From Pavlovales sp. CCMP2436 (lineage: Eukaryota > Haptophyta > Pavlovophyceae > Pavlovales), in NCBI GenBank assembly GCA_026770615.1, contig MU631847.1, positions 64,370 to 77,419 on the forward strand: a DNA stretch of 13,050 nucleotides, in the 5' to 3' direction. Position numbers and translations under genes: made by a program. Positions 1 through 7,704 of the stretch are shown here, in pieces (within the stretch, counting starts at the first letter, position 1; each line of letters starts with the position of its first letter). The notes beneath the pieces were generated by a model that did no database searches, was not told the origin of the DNA, and worked only from the letters and a program-made list of their open reading frames with translations.

Positions 1-5
1 CTCTT

Positions 6-37
<32 letters not shown>

Positions 38-282
38 TTTTTTTTTTTAAAGTTCTTTTATCGTCCCCCGACTTGCAGCCCGAAGGCGTACAGGCATAAC
101 ATGGGAGGGTCAGCGCATCAGTCGTCTTATGCGACCATCTTACTCCCCGCGTCGTCTCTCCAGCACGAACCTTGATCGTCGTCGCATCACTACTACTACT
201 ACTACTACTACTATATTTTATTTTTTTAGTTCTACTGCGTCTACTACTCCCACTACTACTAACTCTACAAACAATCATCCCA
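1..282. other. Region upstream of the repeat-protein gene
   Basis: No gene is called here. Positions 1-48 are a pyrimidine tract, (CTT)n running into a long T run and then TTAAAG, which could act as the end of an earlier intron or be a plain microsatellite. A (TAC)n run lies at about 188-213 and more loose TAC/CTA triplets follow to about 265. The reading frame of exon 1 stays open upstream to an ATG at 172, but that stretch translates to low-complexity Leu from the triplet repeat, so it is probably untranslated. Confidence 0.5.
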
Positions 283-3200
283 ATGCCACAGCCGCGTCGC
301 CGCCCCTCGCCGCCCCGCCGAGCTTTCGACTCGGCCACGTATCCCACGGCCCGCCGCACGGCGGTCGGCGGCGGCGGCGGCGGTGGGTCTGGGTGGCGGG
401 AGGAGGCGCAGCGCAGGAGCTACGGCGCGGAAGGCGCACGGAGCTTCGGCGCGGGCGGGGGTGCGGTCGTGCCACGGCGCATGCCCAGGTACTTTTTTCT
501 GTTTGTCATTATGATCAATAATCTTATGATTAATACTGTTATTATTATTATTATCAGTAGAGCTGCTGGCGGTAATCGCTCTGTGATGCATATTAGTCAG
601 ATTCATCTATGAGTACCACCATGCTGTTGCTGCTGTTATTCTTACCGCTATACTGACTTCTATGACTATGCGTATACGTTCATTATCTTTTAAACAATTT
701 TTTCTTTTGTACTCCCTTTTGATCTCTTTTTATACCTTTATTTTATTTAAACAAATTTCCAGCGGCTTCCCGCGCGCGCCGCTTCCGTTCAGCGCTTCCG
801 GCGTCCCGACGCACCGCACGGACAGGTTAATCATAATAATACTAATAATAACTAACGTGCTGGTGTCTGATTTGAGCGAAGCAGAGACGCCCAGTCAATC
901 ATGAGATTTAGATTTACGTTGGAGCCATCCTAAGTTAGTTACTTAGTTTGTATGGCCATTCAACACACCCGCAAACGCCCTAGGCGGTGGAGGGTGGTGG
1001 CTTTCATGATATCTGCAGACGGACAGGTTATAATAATAATAATATAATAAGAATGATAATACTCCTAATAATACCGATGCTAATACTAATAGCAATAATA
1101 ATAATACTAATAATACTAAATATAATCATAATGATAATAATAATAATACTAAAACTAATTTAAAAACAAACGATAATAACAACAACAGCAGTAATACTAA
1201 TACTAATAATAATGATAGCTACAATACTAATGATAATAATACTACTAGTGGCACCGCTCTGGTAATAATGACGACAATATACTTTTAATAATAGCAACAC
1301 CGCTCTGACGTTAAAAGAACCATTATTAAACAATTAAAAATCTCTGACGGCACATGGCATGATGTCTAGCAAGCAATATATATATCAAAACTCCCGTCAC
1401 CCGTTCCGATACCCCTCAGTCCTGGACCTGTTATCAGTATGGAGCCCGGTGTTTTTTGTCGGAAGCCCCGTACTGACCATACACACGCACACACATATGT
1501 ATATATTATATATATAACGCTAATAATAATACTAATAAAATCATAAAAAAATCATAAAACCGACAGTGCGTGGCGGCGTGGCTACGGGGGCGGGGCCGGG
1601 GGCGGGATGGGTCGGGCGTTCGGCTCGCTGACTGCGCCCATTGCGCCATGGGGGCGCGCCGCCTCGACGCACGCCAGGTGCGTTGGTCTAGTTTTTTTTT
1701 TGTTTTTTTTGCTGCTGATGAAGATGATGATGATGATGATTTGGGGGTTGGGGGGGGCAGCATTCCGCGACCTGCAATTGCTTCTTTTAATTATATTTAT
1801 ATTAACTCTGACCCTGCTACTGGAGCCAGGACTCTGTTCTTGGTGAATCCCTTGCCGGCAAGGGATTCACAAATTGAGGCGATAAGTAGTAAGTACTCTA
1901 AACTGTAAACTGGTTTTTAACCAATTACACTTTTAAATTTCGGTAGCAACCGAGACCTGGCTCCAGCAGTGGTCTAGTCAGTAGCAGCATTAATTATAAA
2001 TTGCGTATAATACTCGGCTTCCTCATCATCCACCACTTCTACCAGCTCCCCACTTCGGCGTAGCGCGTAGGAGCCTGCGTCAGAGCGCTTAGATCAGCCT
2101 GACTTGAACTTGAAACGTACCGCCAGCCCGAACCCCCCTACATTAATATACAGTATTAAACAGTATTTATCCGCAAATTATATAAATAATAAATTATAAT
2201 TGTATGATTAATAATTCTAAATAATAATAGCGCAAACTCCATGGGCGACCTCAAATAATTGTAATATAATGATGATAGCAATATAATAATAATAATAGTG
2301 TTATGAATAATAATAGTATTAGTATTACTAATAATAATAATATAATTAATAATGGCACAAACTCCATCGGCAACTTCAAATAATAATATAATATTCATTC
2401 TTATATTAATAATTATTATATAATTATATAGTTCATTATTATTATTATTATTATTATTATAGCGCAAACTCCATCGGCGACCTGCGGCCAAGCTCGCTGC
2501 TACTGCGCTCGGGCCCACGGGCGCTGCTCAGCACGGCGCAGCAGGTTATAATTATTATTTTAAAGTGCTTTCTTATCCTTATCCTTATCATTTTCCTCAT
2601 TTTTATTCGTCTTCTTATTCATCATGATAACTTCTCGATCAGAATAAAAGAATATACATTTTAAGCATTTATTCTAATATGCATCACAGAACGATTACCG
2701 CCACCAGCTCTACTGATCATAATAATGATAATAATATATCTAATAAGATTATGAATAATAATAATCACAATATTTCATCACAGAACGAGTACCGCCACCA
2801 GCTCTACTGTTCACAATAATGACAGTAGTAATAATATCAATCGTAATAAAAACAATGAAATTTATAACGATATTTTTAATAAAAAATTTAATCACAGAAC
2901 GAGTACCGTCATCAGCTCTACCTTGGCGGCACCCAAGCCGAGCGGGCAAGCGCGCGTGCTCGCGCCACGCGCGCGCGGCAGCGCGCATTCCGCGGTAGTG
3001 CGAGCTACGTCGACGGAAGCGGCGGGGCCGGCGCCAGGGGTGCTGGCGCCAGGGGTGTCGGTGCCGGCGCGAGCGTGAGTTACGGCGGCGGGTACGGAGG
3101 CAGCGGCCGCTCGGTCGGGCGAACAGTCGGTGCGGGACTGCGCGGCTCTCGTTCTTTCCAGCCGCACGTCCCCTTTGGGGGCCGTTCCCTACAGCCGCAC

Positions 3201-5188
3201 ATCCCCTTTGGGGTCCGTTCCCTGCAGCCGCCCATCCCATTTGGGGGCCGTTCCCTGCAGCCGCACATACCCTTTGGGGGCGGGCGCTTGCGGCAAACCT
3301 TGACCGGCGGCCCGGGCGCGACCGGGGCAGCTCCCCGGGGCCTGCCGCGCGAGAGCTGGGGAGCCGATGCGTCGGCGGCAAAGGATGCGGAGACGGAGGA
3401 GGCGGCGACGGCAGCGGCGGCGGAGGCGGAGCACGCAAGCTTCATGCGGCGGTCAAAAGTCGTGCTCGGCCAGGGAGCGACGGCGGCGGTGGAGGCGGAA
3501 GTGGAGGAGGCGGAGATGGCAGCGGAGGCAGAGGAGGTGGTGGCGGCGGCGGCGGCAGACGCGGAGCACGCAAACTTCATGCGACGGTCAAAAGTCGTGC
3601 TCAGTCAGGGGGCAACGGCGGCGGCGACAGTGGATGCGGAGGCGGAGGAGGCGGTGGCGGTGGCGGCGGCGGAGGCGGAGCACGCGAGCTTCATGCGACG
3701 GTCAAAAGTCATGCTCAGCCAGGGGGCGACAGTTGCGGCGACGGCGGCGGATGCGGAGGTGGCGGCGGCGACGAAGACGGCGGCGGAGGCGGAGGAGGCG
3801 GTGGCGGCGGCGGCGGCAGAGGCGAAGCATGCGAGCTTCATGCGGCGGTCAGAAGTCGTGCTCGGCCAGGGAGCGACAGCGGCGCCGACGGAGGCGGCGG
3901 CTGCAGAGGCGGCAGAGGCGGCGGCGGCGGTGGCGGAGCACGCGAGTTTCATGCGGCGGTCGAAGGGCGTGCTTGGCCATGGGGCGACGGTGGCGGCGGC
4001 GGAGGCGGCGGCTGCGGAGGCGGCGGCTGCGGAGGCGGCAGAGGCGGCGGCGACGGCGGCGGAGGTGGCGGTGGCGGCGGCGGCGGCTGCAGAGGCGGCG
4101 GAGGCGGCGGCAGAGGCAGTGGAGGCGGAAGAAGCGGCGGCGGAGCAAGCGAGCTTCGAGCGGCGGTCAAAGAGCGTGCTCGGCAAGAGGGCGACGGCGG
4201 CGGCGGCGGATGCGGATGCGGAGGAGGTGGCGACGGCGGAGACGGAGCAAGCGAGCTTCGAGCGGCGGTCGAAGGGCGTGCTCGGCAAGAGGGCGACGGC
4301 GGCGGTGATGGAGGCGGCGGCGGATGCGGAGGCAGAGGAGGCGGAGGAGGCGGCGGCGGCGGAGGCGGAGCACACGAACTTCATGCTGCGGTCGAAAGTC
4401 GTGCTCAGCCAGGGGGCGACGGCGGCGGAGGCGGAAGCGGCGGCTGTGGTGGAGGCGGCGGCGCAGAGGCGGCAGAGGCGGCGGCGACGGCGGCGGCGGT
4501 GGCGGAGGCGGCGGCGGTGGCGGCGGTGGATGCGGAGACGGCGGCGGCGGAGCACGCAAGCTTCATGCGGCGGTCGAAGGGCTTGCTCGGCAAGGGGGCG
4601 ACGGCGGCCACGGGCCCTTGGGGGCGGGCGGCGGCCGAGCAGGACCGCCCAAGCGAGCCGAGCCGGCTGATGGCGCTGGCGGCCGAGGCCTTCGCGGCTG
4701 ACGCGGCGCTCAGGCTCGGCGCAAGCACCTTCAGCAGTCGGCGCGCGAGTGGTGCGAGCACCTTCAGTCGGCGCGCGAGTGCGTTTGCGGCCCCGGACAG
4801 GCCAGCCACCGCCGCTGTGGGCAGCGAGCCGACCGACGCGCCCTTGCCCCGCCCCGCAGACGAGCCCATGGCTGGCCCCTACAGCGCGCGGCCCGAGGAG
4901 GCGCTGCGGGCTCTGCGAGCTCTGGGATCTCTGCGGGCTCTGCGGGCTCTGCGGACTCCGCCTGCGCGGATTCTCGGCGGTGCGCTCAGCAGCGGCTCAC
5001 CGGAGGCGACGCGCCGCGCGAGTGGGCGCGCGGCCCCGGACAGGCCAGCCGCCGCCGCTGTGAGCAGCGAGCCGAGTGACGCGCCCTTGCCCCGCCCCGC
5101 AGACGAGCCCGCGGTTGGCCCCTACAGCGCGCGGCCCGAGGAGGCGCTGCGGGCTTTGCGGCCCGAGGAGGCGCGTCGGAGTGTTTGA
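283..5188 (+). CDS. Predicted five-exon Ala/Glu-rich repeat protein, unknown function
   Basis: I do not recognise this protein. Predicted exons are 283-488, 763-825, 1567-1677, 2463-2544 and 2898-5188. All introns are GT-AG and the phases agree (2, 2, 2, 0), giving Ser at the first three junctions and about 916 residues once one frame break is allowed. The N-terminal 220 residues are rich in Gly, Ser, Tyr and Arg (for example SYGAEGARSFGAGGG and SYGGGYGGSG). Residues about 239-282 are four 11-residue repeats (RSLQPHIPFGG). From residue about 332 come nine copies of a 20-residue core joined by Ala/Glu linkers likely to be helical. The tail (about 780-910) is Pro/Ala/Arg-rich with a 50-residue duplication. 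Reading stays in one frame through core copy 8; copy 9 and the tail lie in another frame, so one base is missing or two are extra near 4470. The start ATG at 283 is tentative; an acceptor CCACAG at 283-290 is an alternative. The layout recalls structural or surface proteins, but no homology is claimed. Confidence 0.6.
489..762 (+). other. Intron 1 of the repeat-protein gene
   Basis: The donor is CCCAG|GTACTT and the acceptor is AATTTCCAG|CGG. The phase is 2 on both sides. The intron is AT-rich with an (ATT)n run at about 538-554. Positions 556-596 hold an inverted copy of the acceptor junction of intron 4 (39 of 41 bases match 2674-2714). Confidence 0.55.
826..1566 (+). other. Intron 2 of the repeat-protein gene, TAA microsatellite
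   Basis: The donor is GGACAG|GTTAAT and the acceptor is CCGACAG|TGCG. Long irregular (TAA)n and (AAT)n runs fill about 1028-1250, and a TA-rich run lies at about 1494-1517. The last 8 exon bases plus the donor (ACGGACAGGTTA, 818-829) occur again at 1019-1030, also followed by TAA repeats. Positions 958-979 share TTCAACACACCC(G/A)CAAACG with 9066-9086. ACCGCTCTG occurs twice near 1253 and 1299. I see nothing gene-like in the unique part at 1320-1490. Confidence 0.55.
1678..2462 (+). other. Intron 3 of the repeat-protein gene with reiterated acceptor
   Basis: The donor is ACGCCAG|GTGCG and the acceptor is ATTATAG|CGCAAAC. The phase is 2. The intron holds a long palindrome nested in a larger inverted repeat (1820-1966), TAA/ATT microsatellite, and two upstream copies of its own 3' junction with exon bases, at 2231-2252 and 2356-2377. 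Confidence 0.55.
1820..1966. repeat. Inverted repeat with nested 28-bp perfect palindrome
   Basis: Positions 1843-1870 are a perfect palindrome with no spacer; each arm is 14 bases (GTGAATCCCTTGCC). It sits inside outer arms CTGGAGCCAGG (1820-1830) and CCTGGCTCCAG (1956-1966), whose similarity continues weakly on both sides. The segment also holds CGGT-AGCA-ACCG and TGGTT-TTT-AACCA stems. It resembles a small fold-back element in intron 3. No target-site duplication is clear. Confidence 0.6.
2231..2484 (+). repeat. Three tandem copies of the exon 4 acceptor junction
   Basis: The sequence CGCAAACTCCATCGGCGACC, the first bases of exon 4, occurs at 2231-2252 and 2356-2377 and as the real exon edge at 2463-2484. 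The first copy keeps the preceding AG; the second has GG in its place, so it cannot be a normal acceptor. Both intronic copies run on into TCAAATAAT and then TAA repeats, while the true exon continues with GCGGCCAAGC. The period is 125 and then 107 bases. Confidence 0.8.
2545..2897 (+). other. Intron 4 of the repeat-protein gene with reiterated acceptor
   Basis: The donor is CAGCAG|GTTATA and the acceptor is AATCACAG|AACGAG. The phase is 0. It is AT-rich with TAA/ATA microsatellite. Two extra copies of the 3' junction, each with an intact CACAG, lie at 2685-2714 and 2779-2808. Confidence 0.55.
2690..2921 (+). repeat. Three tandem copies of the exon 5 acceptor junction
   Basis: CACAG followed by AACGAGTACCGCCACCAGCT and a few more bases occurs with exon-like parts at 2690-2714 and 2784-2808 and as the real exon 5 start at 2898-2921. 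The differences are a few substitutions (GAT for GAG in the first copy; CGTCAT for CGCCAC in the exon). All three keep AG. The spacing is 94 and 114 bases, filled with AT-rich microsatellite. Confidence 0.8.
3150..3281 (+). repeat. Four 33-bp tandem repeats (RSLQPHIPFGG)
   Basis: Four in-frame units of 33 bp at 3150, 3183, 3216 and 3249 encode RSFQPHVPFGG, RSLQPHIPFGV, RSLQPPIPFGG and RSLQPHIPFGG. Several differences are synonymous (CTA/CTG, CCC/CCA), which suits a translated repeat. They link the Gly-rich start to the coiled-coil-like repeat region of the predicted protein. Confidence 0.85.
3429..4609 (+). repeat. Nine copies of a 20-residue core with Ala/Glu linkers
   Basis: The core EHASFMRRSKVVLGQGATAA begins at 3429, 3564, 3678, 3825, 3936, 4143, 4245, 4368 and 4550. 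Spacings are 135, 114, 147, 111, 207, 102, 123 and 182 bases. All are multiples of three except the last, which marks the frame break. Copies 6 and 7 are a subtype (EQASFERRSK.VLGKRATAA). Among copies the changes are largely at third codon positions. GCG/GAG-rich linkers of variable length encode Ala, Glu, Val and Asp. Confidence 0.85.
4769..5161 (+). repeat. Duplicated 50-residue Pro/Ala-rich tail segment
   Basis: Positions 4769-4918 and 5012-5161 encode two copies of a 50-residue segment, 81 codons apart and in the same frame. Shared blocks are AAPDRPA, DAPLPRPADEP and GPYSARPEEALRALR. Shorter GASTFS(S)RRAS and RALRAL repeats lie around them. Retention of frame over both copies supports translation of this strand and frame to the TGA at 5186-5188. 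Confidence 0.8.
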
Positions 5189-5250
5189 TGCCGGGTGTAA
5201 TAGAGTGATGCGTAGCGGCGGTGTCAGATTATGTTGATATTTATTATTCC

Positions 5251-5295
5251 AATGCAACAAGCCATAGGTACTAGGCTCCTATGGCTTCTTGCATT
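5251..5295. repeat. 18-bp stem, 9-base loop hairpin after the stop codon
   Basis: Arms at 5251-5268 and 5278-5295 pair over 18 bases with a single C/C mismatch (inner stem AAGCCATAGG / CCTATGGCTT); the loop is TACTAGGCT. It begins 62 bases after the TGA of the repeat-protein gene, so it would lie in the 3' UTR or just beyond. It could be an RNA processing or 3'-end element, a small-RNA precursor, or a tiny fold-back element. Confidence 0.7.
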
Positions 5296-5844
5296 TCTAG
5301 CTGAGAGTGTGACATTTTTATATTTACATGGCACGCGCCGGTGGCACGCGCCTGTGGCACGCGTCGGCGCTGGTGGCAGCGTTGAGGCGTGCCGGCCGCG
5401 CCAGCGTCTTGAAGAGGGCGAAGCTCGCCACGAAGACGACTCGTCTCGAGCGCTTGAAGAGCTATCGTCCTTGGCGACGGGTGCGGTCAAATATCGCCAC
5501 TGCCCGTACAGAGCTCCGCCCGCGCGCCAGCACCTCGGCACCGAGCAAGCACCGAGGCGCTCGACGTGAGCCGATGCTGTCTGTAGCGACCGTAGACGCG
5601 CGCCTCTTGTCGCGGAGGTGCACCTGCGCTCTGCGCGCTCATCCTCCTCGCCAAGAAGAGTTGCCAAGCTACGAGTGCCGAGCTCCTTCTCACTCGAGCT
5701 CCTTCAGCTCGCACACCTCGATCGATGCGCCAACTGGGTGCGTGCTCTGCGGCGCGTGGAGGCTTTCGACCTCGTCCTCGCGCGCCTGGCGAGCACTAGC
5801 CAACTTGATGCCGACTGAGGGTTCGTTGTAAATTGAATCTGGAC

Positions 5845-5976
5845 CAGACGCAACACGCTCAATAAATGTGCTTTGCGGCGCGGCCACGGCGATCTTATCG
5901 GCGCGGCGCGGTAGCCATCGGTGAGGTACGGTGCGCTGAAAAGACGCGACACGCTCAATAAATATGCTCTGCGTCG
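5845..5976. repeat. 96-bp-period direct repeat with AATAAA
   Basis: About 35 bases (AGACGCAACACGCTCAATAA and onward) at 5846-5880 recur at 5942-5976 with four mismatches. Each copy includes AATAAAT. The period is 32 codons, and on the - strand both copies read FIERVAS in the same frame. Confidence 0.7.
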
Positions 5977-6550
5977 CAGCGCCCGGACTAAGGATCGCTC
6001 GCAATCTCGAGGATCATCCTCCCAAACTTGGCCGAGTCGTGCTGCGCCTTGTTGTGAGCACGAACTTGGGCTTGTCGTTCGTCCATCTTCTTGCCGAGCC
6101 CGACCTTGCTCGTCCTTCTTGCCGAGCACGAGCCGCCGCCTCCTCCTAAGCGCGCTCTCGCGGTGCGCCCTCACGCGGCGTGCGCGCCCGCCGGAGAGCG
6201 CGCAGCGGCGAGCTCACGCACGCTAGGTCGATTTAGCGTTTCTCGAGGTACTCGAGGTGCTCGATGTGCTCGATAGGGCTCACGCCAGCGGCCTCGCGAC
6301 GGTTGTGCGCCTTGCGCTTTGAAGGGCGTGGCCGCGCTGTCGAATGCGTCCCGTGGCCTGCACTACAGCGAGCCCTTCGAGCGCGTCGTGTTGGTTGGAA
6401 AGCGAGGAGAAGAGAAGATGGAGGCCTACCAAGGGACGTATGTGCGCACGGACGGAAGCGCCGCACACAACGCTTGGCGCTGCGTGCGCTAAGAGGAAGA
6501 GCGCGACGAGACCATGCATGCCGGGTTCAGCCTGAAACAAGGGTGGCACG

Positions 6551-7704
6551 TACACCTTTGCTATAAGTCCTTCCCGTTACGTCACCGGCCCGGACTCCCA
6601 CTGAGAGTCCGACTTTTGTCCGATTACTACCGCCCTTTTTATAAAGATTCAACTTACAACAAAACTGGGGTTGGCTGGCTGCACTAGCACCGAGAGCCGC
6701 TGAGTGCAGCCGTCGTATCGCTACGAAACAGAGGCGCCGCAATCGTTCCAAAGCACATCTCACGGACCGTGACCCGTATTCGTCCCACTGTTAGTTAACG
6801 TTAGTGTGTGTAAGTTTCTAGTTAAACGTCCGTCCCCGAGAGGATCTCACTGGATTTAAGTGTCGAAAAACACTCAGATCCAGGGATCCACCCCGAGCAC
6901 ACGGATACCGTCCCCACCGCTGATCAGTTCAGCCACACGACGATCGACGACTGACGACTCTCGACTGGCGCGCTGACCGACCTCCACTGCTCTCCCTCGC
7001 GTCGTCTGAAAATGCAGCACCGTCTACGAGCGTGGCCCACCTTCGCACATCCCAAACATTACTATCTCGCTAGCCTGGCTCGCATATGTTGAGATTTTTG
7101 CCCCGAGGGGCAAAACCCACAAATATGCGCGGCTTATTTGCTGGTCCATTCTATCCCACCCCTTCACAGGGGTGGGCCTCGGGCGCAGGACTTTGGGTTG
7201 CGGGGTGTGGCGGGCTTGCTGGCTCATGTTTGCGTTTTGAAGACTATGAGCTTGCTGGCTCATGTTTGGTTTTAGGTTCTTTGTCGCCCGAGTGGTGTGA
7301 CAGCGTGGGTGACTGGCCGGTTTCAAGGGCCCGTTTGGTTGCTGAGCGCAGTGTGCGTGAGTGGTGCATGAATATGACGGACTTGTCATGGATCAGTGCG
7401 TGCATGCGTGACGGGCCTGCTGCGGATTCGTGGTTTATGGCGGGACTGGCTGGTCCTGTTTTGGGTTCGGTGGGACTGGCTGCTCCCGGTAGCAATGAGA
7501 TTTTGGTTCGAGACGGTCTCTAGTTGCGTTTTTCCACGTTTGATGTGCGTAAGCGTTGCTGGCCTCGACTGGGCCTGAGGGTGGGCTTAGGCTGCATGGA
7601 GGGTATGGTCGGGTTTACACCTGTTAATGAATCTTCATCATTCGTAGGTTAATTGCGCATCGGGCATCTTCGTTTGGCAGGGGTGGTCAGTGCACGGGTG
7701 TCCG
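6551..7704. other. Non-coding stretch with several hairpins
   Basis: No gene is supported. Stems seen: CGGACTC (6591-6597) with GAGTCCG (6605-6611); CTGGAT plus AGTGT paired across 6850-6883 around a CGAAAA loop; a 49-base hairpin at 7081-7129 centred on TTTTGCCCC-GA-GGGGCAAAA; and CCCACCCCT-TCAC-AGGGGTGGG at 7155-7176. A 19-base sequence (GCTTGCTGGCTCATGTTTG) is exactly repeated at 7214-7232 and 7250-7268. Part of this may be the 3' end of the retrotransposon remnant, which lies on the - strand just to the right. Confidence 0.45.

Larger units (their letters stand above)
5189..6550. other. Intergenic stretch with short repeats, no gene called
   Basis: Moderately GC-rich sequence with overlapping open frames on both strands, none with a recognisable domain. 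It contains the 5251-5295 hairpin, short GGCACGCGCC-type repeats at about 5330-5370, a 96-bp direct repeat at 5845-5976, and a run of CTCGAGGT/CTCGATGT units at 6243-6275. An unrecognised gene or gene remnant on the - strand (about 5690-6470) is possible, since the 96-bp repeat keeps frame there (FIERVAS twice). Confidence 0.4.

Noticed and set aside
1..48. Pyrimidine tract as a poly(A) tail of a - strand retrocopy
   Set aside because: It is mostly (CTT)n with a T run and nothing upstream or downstream shows a retrocopy or target duplication; the window edge prevents a check.
984..1026. Possible extra exon between CTAG (980-983) and the second GGACAG|GTTATA donor
   Set aside because: Its 43 bases would end in phase 0, while the next exon (1567) needs phase 2; the frame of the following Gly-rich exon would be lost.
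2231..2921. CRISPR-like array of spaced short repeats
   Set aside because: Only three copies of each unit, the spacers are microsatellite, and each unit equals an exon edge in a eukaryotic gene.
3367..4308. + strand poly-Arg open frame
   Set aside because: It is a by-product of CGG runs in the other frame; it has no plausible start or splice context and is low-complexity throughout.
3605..4555. Long - strand open frame over the repeats (STTFDRRMKLACSAS units)
   Set aside because: It is the wobble-aligned mirror of the + strand repeat. The + strand has matching splice phases, the 33-bp repeats and a duplicated tail in frame, so the - frame is taken as a shadow.
5988..6120. - strand segment ending KFGRMILEIASDP, faintly like a cyclophilin start
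   Set aside because: It stops at once, no further cyclophilin motifs are found in any frame, and the resemblance is too short to support.
7086..7523. 145-codon + strand open frame with Gly/Leu/Ala-rich translation
   Set aside because: It includes hairpins and a 36-bp tandem repeat, competes with similar open frames on the - strand, and has no recognisable domain.
7495..7530. GGTTCGA resembling a tRNA T-loop
   Set aside because: No complementary T-stem, acceptor stem or anticodon arm can be built around it.
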